DNA of 64,000 bases from contig JAPEIS010000001.1 of NCBI GenBank assembly GCA_029531795.1, positions 3,534,001 through 3,598,000 on the forward strand, written 5' to 3'. The notes under the pieces are model-generated. The model was not told the origin of the DNA and searched no databases. It was given only the letters and a program-made list of their open reading frames with translations. Shown one piece after another: positions 33,675-43,870 of this stretch. Made by a program: the position numbers and the translations under genes. The DNA is from Sclerotinia nivalis. Taxonomy: Eukaryota; Ascomycota; Leotiomycetes; Helotiales; Sclerotiniaceae. The number at the start of each line of letters is the position of its first letter. Positions within the stretch are counted from its first letter, which is position 1.

Positions 33675-35174
33675 ATGGCACCAGATGAAGACAGCGACGC
33701 CGCGAAAAACCTTATGAGCTGGACACAGAAATTCAGGAAAGACAAGAACCATCTCTTTTATGCTCCAATATCACTACAACAAGCTGCTACGACGGCTGAT
33801 CAGCCAGCTAATGGGCCAGTTTGGGCCAGCAGGACAACTCTGCCAGCCCCGAAGTGTGATTCCATTCTTACTGCTATCACCGAGGCAGTTTATGACCTTG
33901 ATGATAGTTCGTGCAGAGCGGACTTAGTTGCTACACTGGCTGATGTCCAGGTGCAGTGGAGTGGGTTTCGATCCGGAGTTGGTAAAAATGAAAAAGAGCC
34001 AAACATTACTGAGGAGGAAAAGTACCAAGGCCTTATGAAGGATACACAATCCAAGACAACCATTATATACGTCCATGGGGGACTAAACTAGTAAGCTCAC
34101 TCATACCCAGAGAAAATGCATGGAACTTAACCTTCGATTATCCAGCTCTGGAGGACCAGCTTCTACACGCGCAGTTACATCAACTCTAGCACAACTTACC
34201 AAAGGTCGCTGTCTTGTTCTCGAGCAACGACTGGCCCCTCAAAATCCTTTCCCTGCACCTTTGATCGATCTTTTGGTAGCATACCTATCACTTCTCTACC
34301 CACCTAAGGATTCTTTTCACGAAGCTCTCACCCCCGAGGATATCGTCATCGCTGGAGAAAGCACAGGAGGTAATCTATGTCTTGCTTTCCTTCTTTTCAT
34401 TCAGCACTTTCAACGGAGAAAGACCCGTATCAATTTCCACGACCATTGTATTTCGATCCCATATCCCGCAGGTTTTGCAACCTTCGGTGCTCAAGGTGAT
34501 GCCACGATGTCGTTGTAAGTATATTTCTTTTCATTATTAAATTTCGAAGGCGAAATGCTAATCCGGCGAGTCTAACCAGCCCATCATATGTGCGAAATGC
34601 AAAATACGATATCGTGAACGACATTCATCCAACGCTCAGCGACCTCATAAGGCCAGATTCTATCTGGCCTAGTACGCCTCCAAGATCACATATCTACTGC
34701 CCTACCACGCACCTTATAACACACCCTTTAGTCAGTCCTGTTTCTTCTAAGTCATGGCCTTCCATCAAACCGCCGCCGATATTTTTCGCCTATGGTCAAG
34801 AGCGCATGCTCGACGAAGGAAGGTTCATGGCCAAACAAGCTTTCAAAGCTGGTGCTTTGGTACAATTTCACCAATACAACGCACTTCCTCATATCTTTGC
34901 CTTTTTCGCAGAGATACCTCAGACGGCTCACCTCTTTACTCAATGGGCCAAGTTCTGTCGAGCGTGTGTTGAAGAACCCCAAGCGATAAGTTCCAGTCGA
35001 TATTGTGTTTATGAACCCGTGGCAGATCCACCTGGTTTCAAGACTATCCTTCGTGATATTGGTGACGGGATGGGATTCACGGATTTGGAGTATGGAGAGG
35101 TGTTAAAATTGACAGATGGAAAAAAGAAGAAGATGAAGGCCTGGAATGGACCGAAAAAAAAGTCATCGTTGTAA
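33675..35174 (+). CDS. Alpha/beta hydrolase fold-3 (HSL-like esterase/lipase family)
   Basis: Three exons, 33675-34090, 34146-34514 and 34580-35174, join in frame through short introns (55 and 65 bp, GTAAGC/CAG and GTAAGT/CAG, with CTTAAC and CTAAC branch-like sites) to give 459 residues. Near residue 134 the oxyanion motif HGG is followed by NYSGGPASTR. The nucleophile elbow GESTGG is near residue 209. The Asp/His pair fits ERMLDEG near 338 and LPHIF near 364. The RLAPQNPFPA block is typical of this family. A Lys-rich tail ends the protein. Such enzymes hydrolyse esters of acids or lipids; fungal members include esterases of unknown substrate. The gene appears intact though transposons lie on both sides. 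There is no signal peptide, so it is probably intracellular. Confidence 0.87.
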
Positions 35175-35494
35175 ATTGGATGGAAGTTCCGAATTTCATT
35201 CTCCTTCGTTGTTAGCCTGTAGTTATATCCAACGGATACTATGTAGCTACTACCAAAAGAATCCTTGGCCCAAAGATATCACTATGTTTTCTCTTGAGAA
35301 GCCCGATGGATTTGCACATGATGAGTTTCATTTAACCACGGCAATTGCAACGTGAATCCTCCTTTTTTGGTCACAGAGTCGATTGAAGTCTAGTACTTCT
35401 GATTTGAGTGTTGTCCTCCGATCATATGTTGTTATGATATATGAATACAACGACTACGATCATTCCAATTATTACAACCTCTAGATACCTGCTA
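35175..35494. other. 3' flank of the hydrolase gene
   Basis: Neutral composition, no repeat. It ends exactly at the TA target of the second Fot1 copy. Confidence 0.5.
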
Positions 35495-37331
35495 AATCTA
35501 GTACCCCACTTTTCGGCCACCCCCTCTTTTCAGCCACCCCAAAAAACTCACCGCTATGAGCACTCTACCTCATTCAACCTTTAATAATTCAACAACCATT
35601 CAATCAATTGATCTGAAATTTGAATATATTATTATTTACAAGATGCTGAATCCATATATTAAAGATGAGATTGTTATGGCTCTTGGTGCGATCGCAAATG
35701 GCATGTCTATATGTCGGGCTAGCTCAGAATATGGAGTTCCTCGTATTACACTTCAAAGTCGAATTCATAGTTATTTATCTCATAAAAAAGGTGTATAAAA
35801 CCAGCAAAAGATAATCCCGATTCAAGAGAAAAGATTAGTAGAATGGATATTAGTATAGGAATTATTGGGTACTAGCTTTATGTATCGACAAATAAAGGAA
35901 ATGGGTGAAAACCTTTTCGAAATAAAAGAAGATAACCTATCATTTGGAAAGAAGTGGTTACGCAGTTTTTTGGTTAGGAATCCTGAAATCAGAACCAAAA
36001 GGCAATATAGGATCGATTCCGTTTGTGTTTCAGGTGCAATTGGTGAAATTATTCACAAATGGTTTGAAAAGTTGTATTTGCCTGATATTAAATATATCAA
36101 ATCCGAAAACAGATAGAATATGAATGAGGTAGGTATTATGAAAGGTCAAAGCCTTAATGGATTAGTAGTAGGGAGCTTTCAACAACGTTTTATTCAAAAA
36201 AAACAGCCTGGTTCAAGAGTTTGGACCTCTTTTATTGAATGCATTTCAGCAACCAGCAAAGCCTTTTCCCCCTTTGTTATTTATAAGGATTCGAGAGTCC
36301 AATAGAAATAGTTCTCTATAGATCTCATTCTATATAAAGATTGGAACTTTATTGCAACTGAAAATAAATGAACGATTAATAGGACAGCTCTTGAATGGTT
36401 GAAAAAGGTCTTTATACCTCAAACAGCCCCCTCCCGGTTGGAGGAGGCTAGATTACTTATTTTGGATGGTTATGGAAATCACGAAACCACTGAATTTATG
36501 ATGAAATGCTTCAAATATAACATACACCTTTTATTTTTACCGTTATATACATCATACGTATTATAATAATTGGATTTATCGATATTCTCGCCTTTCAAAA
36601 ACGAATACAGATATCACCTCAATAAATTAGATTCTATATCAGATTCTATACCAATTGGAAAACGTAGCTTTCTTGAATGCTATCAGAAAGTAAAAATAAA
36701 GGGTTTAATAGTTCATAATATCAAAAAGGGGTGGAAAGCTTCAAATTTATAGCTTCAAAACTGTACTAAACCCTTTTTCAATAGATTGTTGCTCGAAAAT
36801 AGCAACAAGGAGGTTATTATTCAAAACCCTTCTTCAGATAATGATCCTACATTTCAATGGAATAGAGAGACATTTTTTATTGAATGGAAAACCCCTCAAA
36901 AAGCAAGTGATATTCGAAACTATACTTATATTATGACTCGAGAAAAAGAGACCGATCTTCTAATTCGTCGATTGCTTTTTCGAAAGATTTCGAAAAGATT
37001 TGATATTAAGGATTATGTATTTATACTAGCAAAGCATCGAATAAAACAATTAGAATATAAAATAGAGTATATTGTACTCAAAAAAAGAAGGATGGTTAAG
37101 ATTAACCCGAATTCGAAGTTTGCAGGGATTAAAGCTATTCGGGAGGCGCAAATTGAAGCTGGGGATCGTGAAATTGATAAAGATGATTCTAATGATGATT
37201 ATAAAACAGATTCTACAGGCGATTGTATTGAAGTAGAATAGTTGTTGAGTTATTAAGGTTTAAAATTTATATAATGGTTTTTTTTGGGGTGGCCGAAAAG
37301 AGGGGGTGGCCGAAAAGTGGGGTACTAGACT
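35495..37331 (+). mobile_element. Fot1/pogo-type DNA transposon, copy 2 (lightly mutated)
   Basis: An 1837-bp element with inverted ends AATCTAGTACCCCACTTTTC / ...GGGGTACTAGACT and TA at 35493-35494 and 37332-37333. It is collinear with 9792-11634 but keeps far more of its coding frame. Confidence 0.93.
35643..37241 (+). pseudogene. Fot1/pogo-like transposase, about six stop codons from intact
   Basis: Starts MLNPYIKDEIVMALGAIANG. HTH-type DNA-binding sequence covers the first 150 codons. The DDE-1 core follows with NMNEVGIMKGQSLNGLVVGS (first Asp replaced by Asn in the NMDE box), LLILDGYGNHETTEFM (second Asp) and LDLSIFSPFKNEYR (third Asp, in the usual QPLDLSVFSPLK box). The basic/acidic tail ends at 37241. 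Stops occur at sites of lost Gln or Trp, for example after KKGV, ILV, SENR and RVQ. The dense survival of motifs suggests a more recent insertion than copy 1. Confidence 0.9.
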
Positions 37332-37463
37332 TATTCAATTTACAATAGAAGTACCTAGGTAGTCAGCAGCCGTAGCATATAGAGCTATAACCATATTAGG
37401 GTTAGCGTCATTACGCTCAACCTCATTCTATCTACAGTACCTCTTTATGTGTGTGTGTGTGTA
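37332..37463. other. Host or older flank with a (GT)8 microsatellite
   Basis: Separates the Fot1 element from the Tc5/pogo-like element. The run TGTGTGTGTGTGTGTG lies at about 37447-37462 and directly precedes the TA target. Confidence 0.6.
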
Positions 37464-38571
37464 ACCGATATCCCTACATCGTGCACGACCCCACATCTTG
37501 CACGCCCTCCATATCATAACTACGATCACTTCAAAATTCGATATTAATTATAATTTATAAGATATAAAACTACGATTTCTTTTGATGTATGAAAAGATAT
37601 AGTATTATCCAATAGAATCAAAAAATCTTTACTTCATCAATTTCGACGAAATCTTGATGTATCGCCCGGCCCTTAAACACAATACCCCCCCCTCTCCTTC
37701 CACCACTGATTTATCAACCTCTATGATATCGTAATCCTTTATAGCTTCCTTAGATACTAGACCTATAGTATAAGAACGTTTTGGAATCATTTGAACTCTT
37801 TTAACAAAAGATATTAATGATTTCCAAGCTCTTTTCACCCCCTCCTTAGTATCACATGCAATTTAACGATCAACCTCCCTTTGCACTACCCTCTCTTTAG
37901 TCGCCCTATCCCTTTGTTCCCTTTCAACTTTCTTTTCAGCTTTCTTTTGCTTCTTAGCTTCCTTCTTCTGCTCAGCAGCTAGTGCTTTAATCGATTGGTA
38001 AATTCTAGTTCTCTCAATTTGCAAAGGGGAGTATAAAAAAGCACTCCCGCCCTTCTCCCCTACGAAGTTTAAACATTTGAAACGGGTCCTTTTTTTCCTT
38101 TCGATCTTCAAAGCTTCTTCTAGACCCTTTGCTCTATACAATTGGATATTAGCATTAGCTACATTCGTAAATGCAGTTTTAAAAAACTTCTAAATGATAT
38201 TGGGATCCTGTTTGAGGCGAAACTCTAATTTGAGATGACGAAGAGTTTTAATCATATATAGTGTCTTTATTTTATTCCCTACAAATTGTATCGACATAGG
38301 TAACATAAAGGTTCTTTCAAGTTCGATATTGCGAATAATAACGTTCTTATTTATAAAATAAATACTTGCTTTTTCGAAAGATTTCAGGATATTATAAGTA
38401 GTAGCAGATTGAGCCCAAACTACCTTAAATATCATCCAAAGGTTACATTTCGATATCCCAACGATACCCCCGCTTTTGTGCATCAGATTGTTGAATTCTA
38501 TATTATAATTCATCGAAAAGGGGAAAAAGTAGCCTACATCAAGAAATTGTAGCCGATGCATAAAATGGGGG

Positions 38572-39440
38572 ATTGATTGATTGATTGATTTAATTAACGT
38601 CCACACTGAGTCAAAGACTATCTAGGACGGTTAAGAGCTCAATCGAGCTCTTAACAGATGGCTATGGGTAGTGCTATCTAAATAGCATACAGGTTTGTAT
38701 ATATTTTTGATGGGGGAAGTGAAAACTAATACTGGGGAGCAAAGCCCGGCCTCTATACGGCATCGCATATAAAGATAAAAATACCAATCAAAGCATTACA
38801 CTCATAATTTTCCAAATCCGATCCCTCTATCAATCAAATCCAAACAACCTTCCTTCACATCAACTCTTTGTCCTGTTCGTAACTTTCCAGCGGTCATGCC
38901 TTGCTTAATATCGACTTCATAGAACCCTCCAAACCATGGGGATATTGATCCTACAAGGTGCCCCAATCCTGTATGTAGTATATCCTCCACCGAATTCTAT
39001 AGCAGATACGTTATTAACTCGGGTCGTTCCACGCAGCTCCTTCAAGTATATGAATTGTTGTTGTTTTGATTCGAATCGAAGGAGGTAAGGCCTGAACCTT
39101 AAAACCGAATTTGATAAATCGCGCCTGATACCCCAGAGGGATCTTGGAGATGATTTTGTGGTATATTGTTGTAGATGATGGTGTTGTCCTTTGTTTCGTA
39201 ATAAAAGTAGTGTTGTAGAAAGCACAATCCGATAATGCGACTGTCAAAAAAACCGAGATCTGGCCTTTGCCATCAGCCAACTCGGAGGCAAAAAAACGTC
39301 GCGATCAGGTGCCTCTTCCTCTTCCAATCACCACGACTCCATCAAATGACTCAAACTTAGCTCTGCAGACTCTAATAATTAAATAAAAGAGCTGGAGGTT
39401 CGTAGAGGACACCGCGTACAGGTGTTGAGTCTTGTCCTCC
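38572..39440 (-). mobile_element. Short LINE copy 1 with 5' HDV-like ribozyme
   Basis: An 869-bp minus-strand insertion in the Tc5/pogo transposase gene, flanked by ATAAAATGGGGG (38560-38571 and 39441-39452). Its 3' end is the (TCAA)n tail at the left edge, seen on the plus strand as TTGATTGATTGATT, after a conserved ~190-bp 3' segment (38572-38760). Its 5' end is the ribozyme-like sequence. The middle carries ORF1-like sequence (39240-38810) but no RT, so it is internally deleted or otherwise non-autonomous. Confidence 0.88.
39348..39440 (-). ncRNA. HDV-like self-cleaving ribozyme candidate 1
   Basis: Read from 39440 downward, 93 nt. P1: nt 1-7 GGAGGAC pairs with nt 31-37 GUCCUCU, with a G1-U37 wobble. 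P3: ACC (18-20) pairs with GGU (28-30) around the 7-nt loop UGUACGC. P2: GACUCAA (10-16) pairs with UUGAGUC (87-93). P4 is the CUCCAGCUCU / AGAGUCUGCAGAG hairpin. The joining strand before P2 is CUAAG, with C81 at the catalytic cytosine position. The first nucleotide is the first base of the element. Cleavage is predicted 5' of G1 and has not been shown. Confidence 0.82.
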
Positions 39441-39848
39441 ATAAAATGGGGGAAAAGAATCAACAAAATAATCTTCAATTCATCGCATTTCGATATAAAT
39501 TCCATATTCACATAGCTAGAATGATCATCTACAATCAATAGACAATATCCTTTCCCTGCTTTTGAACAAGTATGATGTTGAAAAACCTTGGTAAGCCAAG
39601 TGAAGCCGAATACATTCGATGACCATCCATTGTTTGAAGCTCCGAAATAAACCTGATCCTTCACTCTTATCTCATCAACCCATGTATCCTATAGATCCCC
39701 AAATTCCCCTTTATAAATTAGAGTAAGAGGGATAGCCGTTCCATCGATACATATGCATACTAAAAGGGTGATAAACTCTCTCGATCCGTCCTACCTAACT
39801 TTCGTAGCTCTACCACGATCATATACACTAGCATTCATTATCCTCTTC

Positions 39849-40943
39849 TGATTGATTGATTGATTGATTGATTTGATTTAACGTCCACACTGAGTCTAAG
39901 ACTATCTAGGACGGCTAGGGGCTCTATGAGCTCCTAGTTGATGCTATAGGGAGTTGTATGCTAGCTAGCATATAGTTTGTATAGTTTGGGTTTCTTTTCA
40001 ACCCTTGAAATGTTGATTGAGGGCAAGTGAAAACTAATACTGGGGAACAAAGCCCGATATCTTCATCCTCTAAGACCTTTCCTTCCTCGCTCTCCCCCTA
40101 CCCCTTGCTAATTAAAGTATCCCATTGATATAATCTTCTTCTTCGATCCAATCTGCTATTCCGATACCCACTTCCCACAAAGGTCAAGAGTCATCTCCGT
40201 CAAGATTACCTCCAGTACAGCAAAAGGGTCCTCATACTAGTGAAAAGCAATTGGGAAGCATTACTCTCCTCAGCTCGAACTCATTCATTAGCTCCTTTGC
40301 ATGCCTTCCTAGGTGTAATGATCTCCAGCTTTATTTGAATGTAAATAATCGAAACCGCCGAATGGAATATCGGTCGTTTGAATGTAATGATAGTGGGGCG
40401 TAGTCCTAACCCTACTCACACATACACAAAAAATATTTTCGTAAAATCGAGGAAAAGGTGTAATATCGTATCGATGCTCAAAGTATAACATTAATTGATA
40501 GATGATAGTATTCTCTGTTTCGTGATAATCATAGTGTTAAAATGAATGTGTTTTCGATAATCGATTGTCGAAAAAAGGTATAAAATGCAAATAAAATAAT
40601 AGCAAATTCTGTATCGAAAAGACTCTTCTGGAATAGAAGGGACTTATTAGATGTATTATATTTTGTATTGAGGTAATAGTCGATGGCAGATATTGAATCT
40701 AATTAGGGCTTCTGTAGCTATCGTTCGTATTTTGGGTTGATGTTCGTTCATCCTTTCGAAGATATTGATGCTGTAAAATCGTAATAACCCCTCCATTGTG
40801 AATATCGTAATCGAGAAACCCTCTCTCTCTTTTCCAATGTATCCGATTCCATCAAATAATTCAATCTTAGCTTTGCAGACTCTCAATAGAGAGCTGGAGG
40901 TTCGTAGAGGGCACCATGTATAGGTGTTGAGTCTTCGCCCTCC
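39849..40943 (-). mobile_element. Short LINE copy 2 with 5' HDV-like ribozyme
   Basis: A 1095-bp insertion in the same transposase gene as copy 1, flanked by the 14-bp duplication TCATTATCCTCTTC (39835-39848 and 40944-40957). It has the same 3' segment (39849-40070) and TTGA-type tail, and the same 5' start. Internal sequence 40800-40320 is homologous to the ORF1-like part of copy 1 but more mutated. No RT is seen. Confidence 0.88.
40858..40943 (-). ncRNA. HDV-like self-cleaving ribozyme candidate 2
   Basis: 86 nt from 40943 downward. P1: GGAGGGC pairs with GCCCUCU, covarying with copy 1 and keeping the terminal G-U wobble. P3: ACC/GGU with loop UAUACAU. Joining strand CUAAG. P4: CUCCAGCUCUC / GAGAGUCUG. 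P2: GACUCAA against UUGAAUU has one mismatch and one wobble, both explained by G-to-A and C-to-T mutation. Probably weakened by RIP. Confidence 0.75.
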
Positions 40944-41989
40944 TCATTATCCTCTTCATAGTTCTCCCCAAACCAATAAGAAAGCCTTTTTCGTCCCAAT
41001 TGTATATATTCTTTGATGATATATCGTATTTTGTAATCACTTTTGTTAACTAAATGGAAAAAAGAAGGATATTAGCATAACTCTTTTAAATAATAAAATT
41101 CAACAACAATGTAAAATAACTCAAACCAGATCATAAAAATGCTCAAACATAGCAACATTATCAGCTTTCACACGCAAATTATCAATGCATCAAAGATACC
41201 AACTTTGAAGACATGTTTTATACCTTTTCACAAAATTTGCCGTCCAATTCTTCCCTAGAGAACGACCTATAATCTCTTCTGCAAGGTTTTTGACTATACA
41301 GCTTGTAGAAAGCATAGATCTTTATATCAACTTATTGATCTGATCAATTAAAGCCTCTTCTTGCTCTTTTGAAAGAGATTGATGAGTTTCAGCATATACG
41401 GTACTACGGGAGATGGTTTTGCCTCTATAGCGCCGAAAAAGCGTCGAACGATTGATTTTGAAGAAATTAGTTATTTGAGTATATTTAGGATGCTCTACAC
41501 CTTTAATTTGAGCTAATGCGAACTCCATACAGACCTCTAAAGGCATATCGTCGCTGTATCCGTCCATAATGGTTGATATTTTATAAAATTAAAAGTGCGT
41601 GCAAAATGTGGGGTCGTGCACGATATAGGGATATCGGTTACAGTAACCGTGCACTTATACTAACCGAAACGCATCTTTTTTCGAAAACGATACGTTTCCT
41701 TCAATTGATTGATTGATTTAATTAACGTCTACACTGAGTCTAAGACTATCTAAGACGGCTAGAAGCTTTATAAGCTTCTAACAAATAATAAATGGTAATA
41801 TGCTGGCCTAGCGACCATAGCAAGTACAGAGTTAAATCGATGGAGTTGATCTCCATCTCTTAATTGAGTGGGGGAAGTGAAAACTAATCCTGGGGTTCTA
41901 AAACCCTCCTTATCAATATTATTATATATAATAAGGAAAATAACAAATGAAATGTAATATAATTCAAATTGGAATGGTTGTTTTTTGAA

Positions 41990-42066
41990 GGGGGGGGGGG
42001 GGGGGGTAATTGGTCAATTTGGTCAATTAAATTGACCAAATTGACCAAATTGACCAAATTTGATCA
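41990..42066. repeat. Poly-G run of 17 and TTGGTCAA-type palindromic repeats in LINE copy 3
   Basis: A G17 run at 41990-42006 (C17 in the LINE sense) is followed by alternating TTGGTCAA and TTGACCAA units that form an imperfect palindrome, lying in the 3' UTR just after the ORF2 stop. Confidence 0.85.
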
Positions 42067-42068
42067 AT

Positions 42069-42725
42069 CTAGCCGAGTTCATCTAGTTGATCCCTTTCTT
42101 CTTCTTTTTCTTCTTGCAGTCTAGTGAGGTGCCATGATCTAGTGACTATTTTCGTTGCCTCGATGAATTCGAGGGTTTTAATGATTCCCGCTTTGGTGTG
42201 AAGTAGGTACTTCATAGTTAATCGTAAGGTAGGGTTGTTTTTCTTGAGTATATTTCTTGATGATTTGTATACAGGGCAACTGAGGAGAAGATGATCAGGA
42301 GTTTCCCTTTTTCCGCATCTACAATTGTCGTTTGATGCAATTCCGAAACGTTTTAGGTATGATTTGAAGTAGCCATGTCCGATTTTGAGCTGAAATAAGG
42401 CACTGATATAGTTTCTTTTGGTGTTTTCTGGGGTTCCGATCTTCGAACCAATTTTCCAAGGGTATGATTTTGAATAATTTGAGTTGATTGAATTGAGGAG
42501 GATTTTCCATTCTTGATCTTTTGTTCTTTTGATCTCCATTCCTAAAGAGGCGAAGCTAGTTTCGTTAGATGATGATCTTAATTTTGTAGCTTCTTTTGTC
42601 AGAGCATCGGCTAGTTCGTTTCCTTTTACTGAGGTATGTCCCGGAACCCAATTGAGTGAGATTTCGGTTCCCTTTTGTATAAGAGATTCTGCTGCTTTGA
42701 TTGCTCTGATTTGGCAAGCTTGACC
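42069..42725 (-). pseudogene. LINE ORF2 3' part: RNase H C-terminus and CCHC-like tail
   Basis: Minus strand from 42725: QACQIRAIKAAESLIQKGTE, then LNWVPGHTSVKGNELADALT, the RNase H signature. The frame continues openly to 42069 with a Cys/His motif, CRCGKRETPDHLLLSC, near 42320-42270, typical of the C-terminus of Tad/I-type LINE ORF2 proteins, and ends in a Glu-rich tail. This 219-codon stretch has no stops but lacks the RT and endonuclease that must precede it. Confidence 0.83.
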
Positions 42726-43870
42726 AGGGGCATCGGATGGCAGAGATAATATTATATTTGCAAATCTATGAGTCTTTTACAGTGTATCCAGTGAGACTAC
42801 AAATATAAGTAAGAGTAACCAATTCTTACTATGCTTTCCCAGATACTAGATGTTAGTTTCAGTATCCTTTGAGAAGATTGTTCCCAAGCAAAAACAACCT
42901 TTCTACACCCATTATCCTGTTTGTTTTCTAAGTCTATTCGGTATCTCCATTACTAATTGTTTTATATTCTATTATAGACCGATACATATATCCGTCCTCT
43001 CAAGCTGTATAGATAGTATCACTATCGCTACCATTATACGCTATGCTTTACGGTTTGTATATCGTTTCGCGTTACTTTGTTAGATCTCTTCTGTACAATA
43101 AAACCGATTGTATCTTGCAAGCTTTGCTATATCTTAACCCCTAACCAAGCAATATAAAACACAGCGTTTCCAGCTCATTAACCAAAACGCAATCTGCAAA
43201 ATCCATTCCCCCAATATATAGTTTATAATCGACAATACCGAAGATTGAGAACGTATCATACATAAGCATCATAAGGTAGCCTCTGCTAAAGCTTATCCAT
43301 TGCTATAATATCTATCGAATACTTTGTATAAGAATGAAACTTGCTAAAAACGTCCTCTTCGTTCGAGAGTTCTTTTATCGCTGTGATATTGCTTTTACAT
43401 ATTCGATAGAGTAAAGTACCAAAAGCATTTCTTTATCCCTAATCCGTTTATATAAGATTCCATTCCAATCTTTGTATATCCTTAATTACTCCTTTTAATC
43501 ATCTGTAAACTTCCAATTCAGTATACTTATAGATTGTATACATTGTTGAATCGTGAAAACTCTGTACATCAGCGCCCCAGAGATGCCCTATCAATCACTA
43601 GCACAACGCTTTCCTTCTCAGGCTCTGTTTCTATACAGATTTGTAAAAGCAATTCGTTTTGAAATGCTCTTTAAAGCATTTCTTAGGTTCTGTATTCCAT
43701 TGCAGATTCGTAAAGGTGGTTCTGCTTCGAATTCTATTATTGTTTTGTTGATTGTCGGATAGTTTTTATCTCCGTTCGACTGATAAATCCTCTATTCCGG
43801 GCCCAATTCACGATACCTTCACACCCAATACCGCTCCTTTTTAAAGTATAATCTTTGCTCAGCTCCAGTC
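42726..43870. other. Internal part of LINE copy 3, no recognised domain
   Basis: Neutral composition with short frames on both strands (for example 43553-43762 plus), none matching a known LINE protein. It may be ORF1 or 5' UTR of a longer relative. Confidence 0.4.

Larger units (their letters stand above)
37629..41567 (-). pseudogene. Tc5/pogo-like DDE transposase, interrupted by two LINE copies
   Basis: The N-terminus at 41567 reads MDGYSDDMPLEVCMEFALAQ, then PKYTQITNFFKINRSTLFRRYRG, an HTH domain, and a CENP-B/Tc5-type second domain ending near 41125. The core continues NIYNWDEKGFLIG near 41010 (first Asp), is split by LINE copy 2, resumes at 39848 with GRATKVR and YCLLIVDDHSSYVNMEFI (second Asp), is split by LINE copy 1, and resumes at 38570 with HRLQFLDVGYFFPFS (third Asp). 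An open stretch 38606-38190 follows, then a charged coiled coil (QKKEAKKQKKAEKKVEREQR, 38141-37863) and the C-terminus at 37629. Few point mutations are present; the insertions are the main damage. Confidence 0.87.
37464..41638 (-). mobile_element. Tc5/pogo-like DNA transposon carrying two LINE insertions
   Basis: Inverted ends ACCGATATCCCTACATCGTG (37464) and its complement ending at 41638 extend about 40 bp. TA lies on both sides (37462-37463, 41639-41640). Without the two LINE copies (38572-39440 and 39849-40943) and their duplications the element is about 2.2 kb, a normal length. The right-hand TA also serves as the left target of mariner copy C. Confidence 0.88.
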
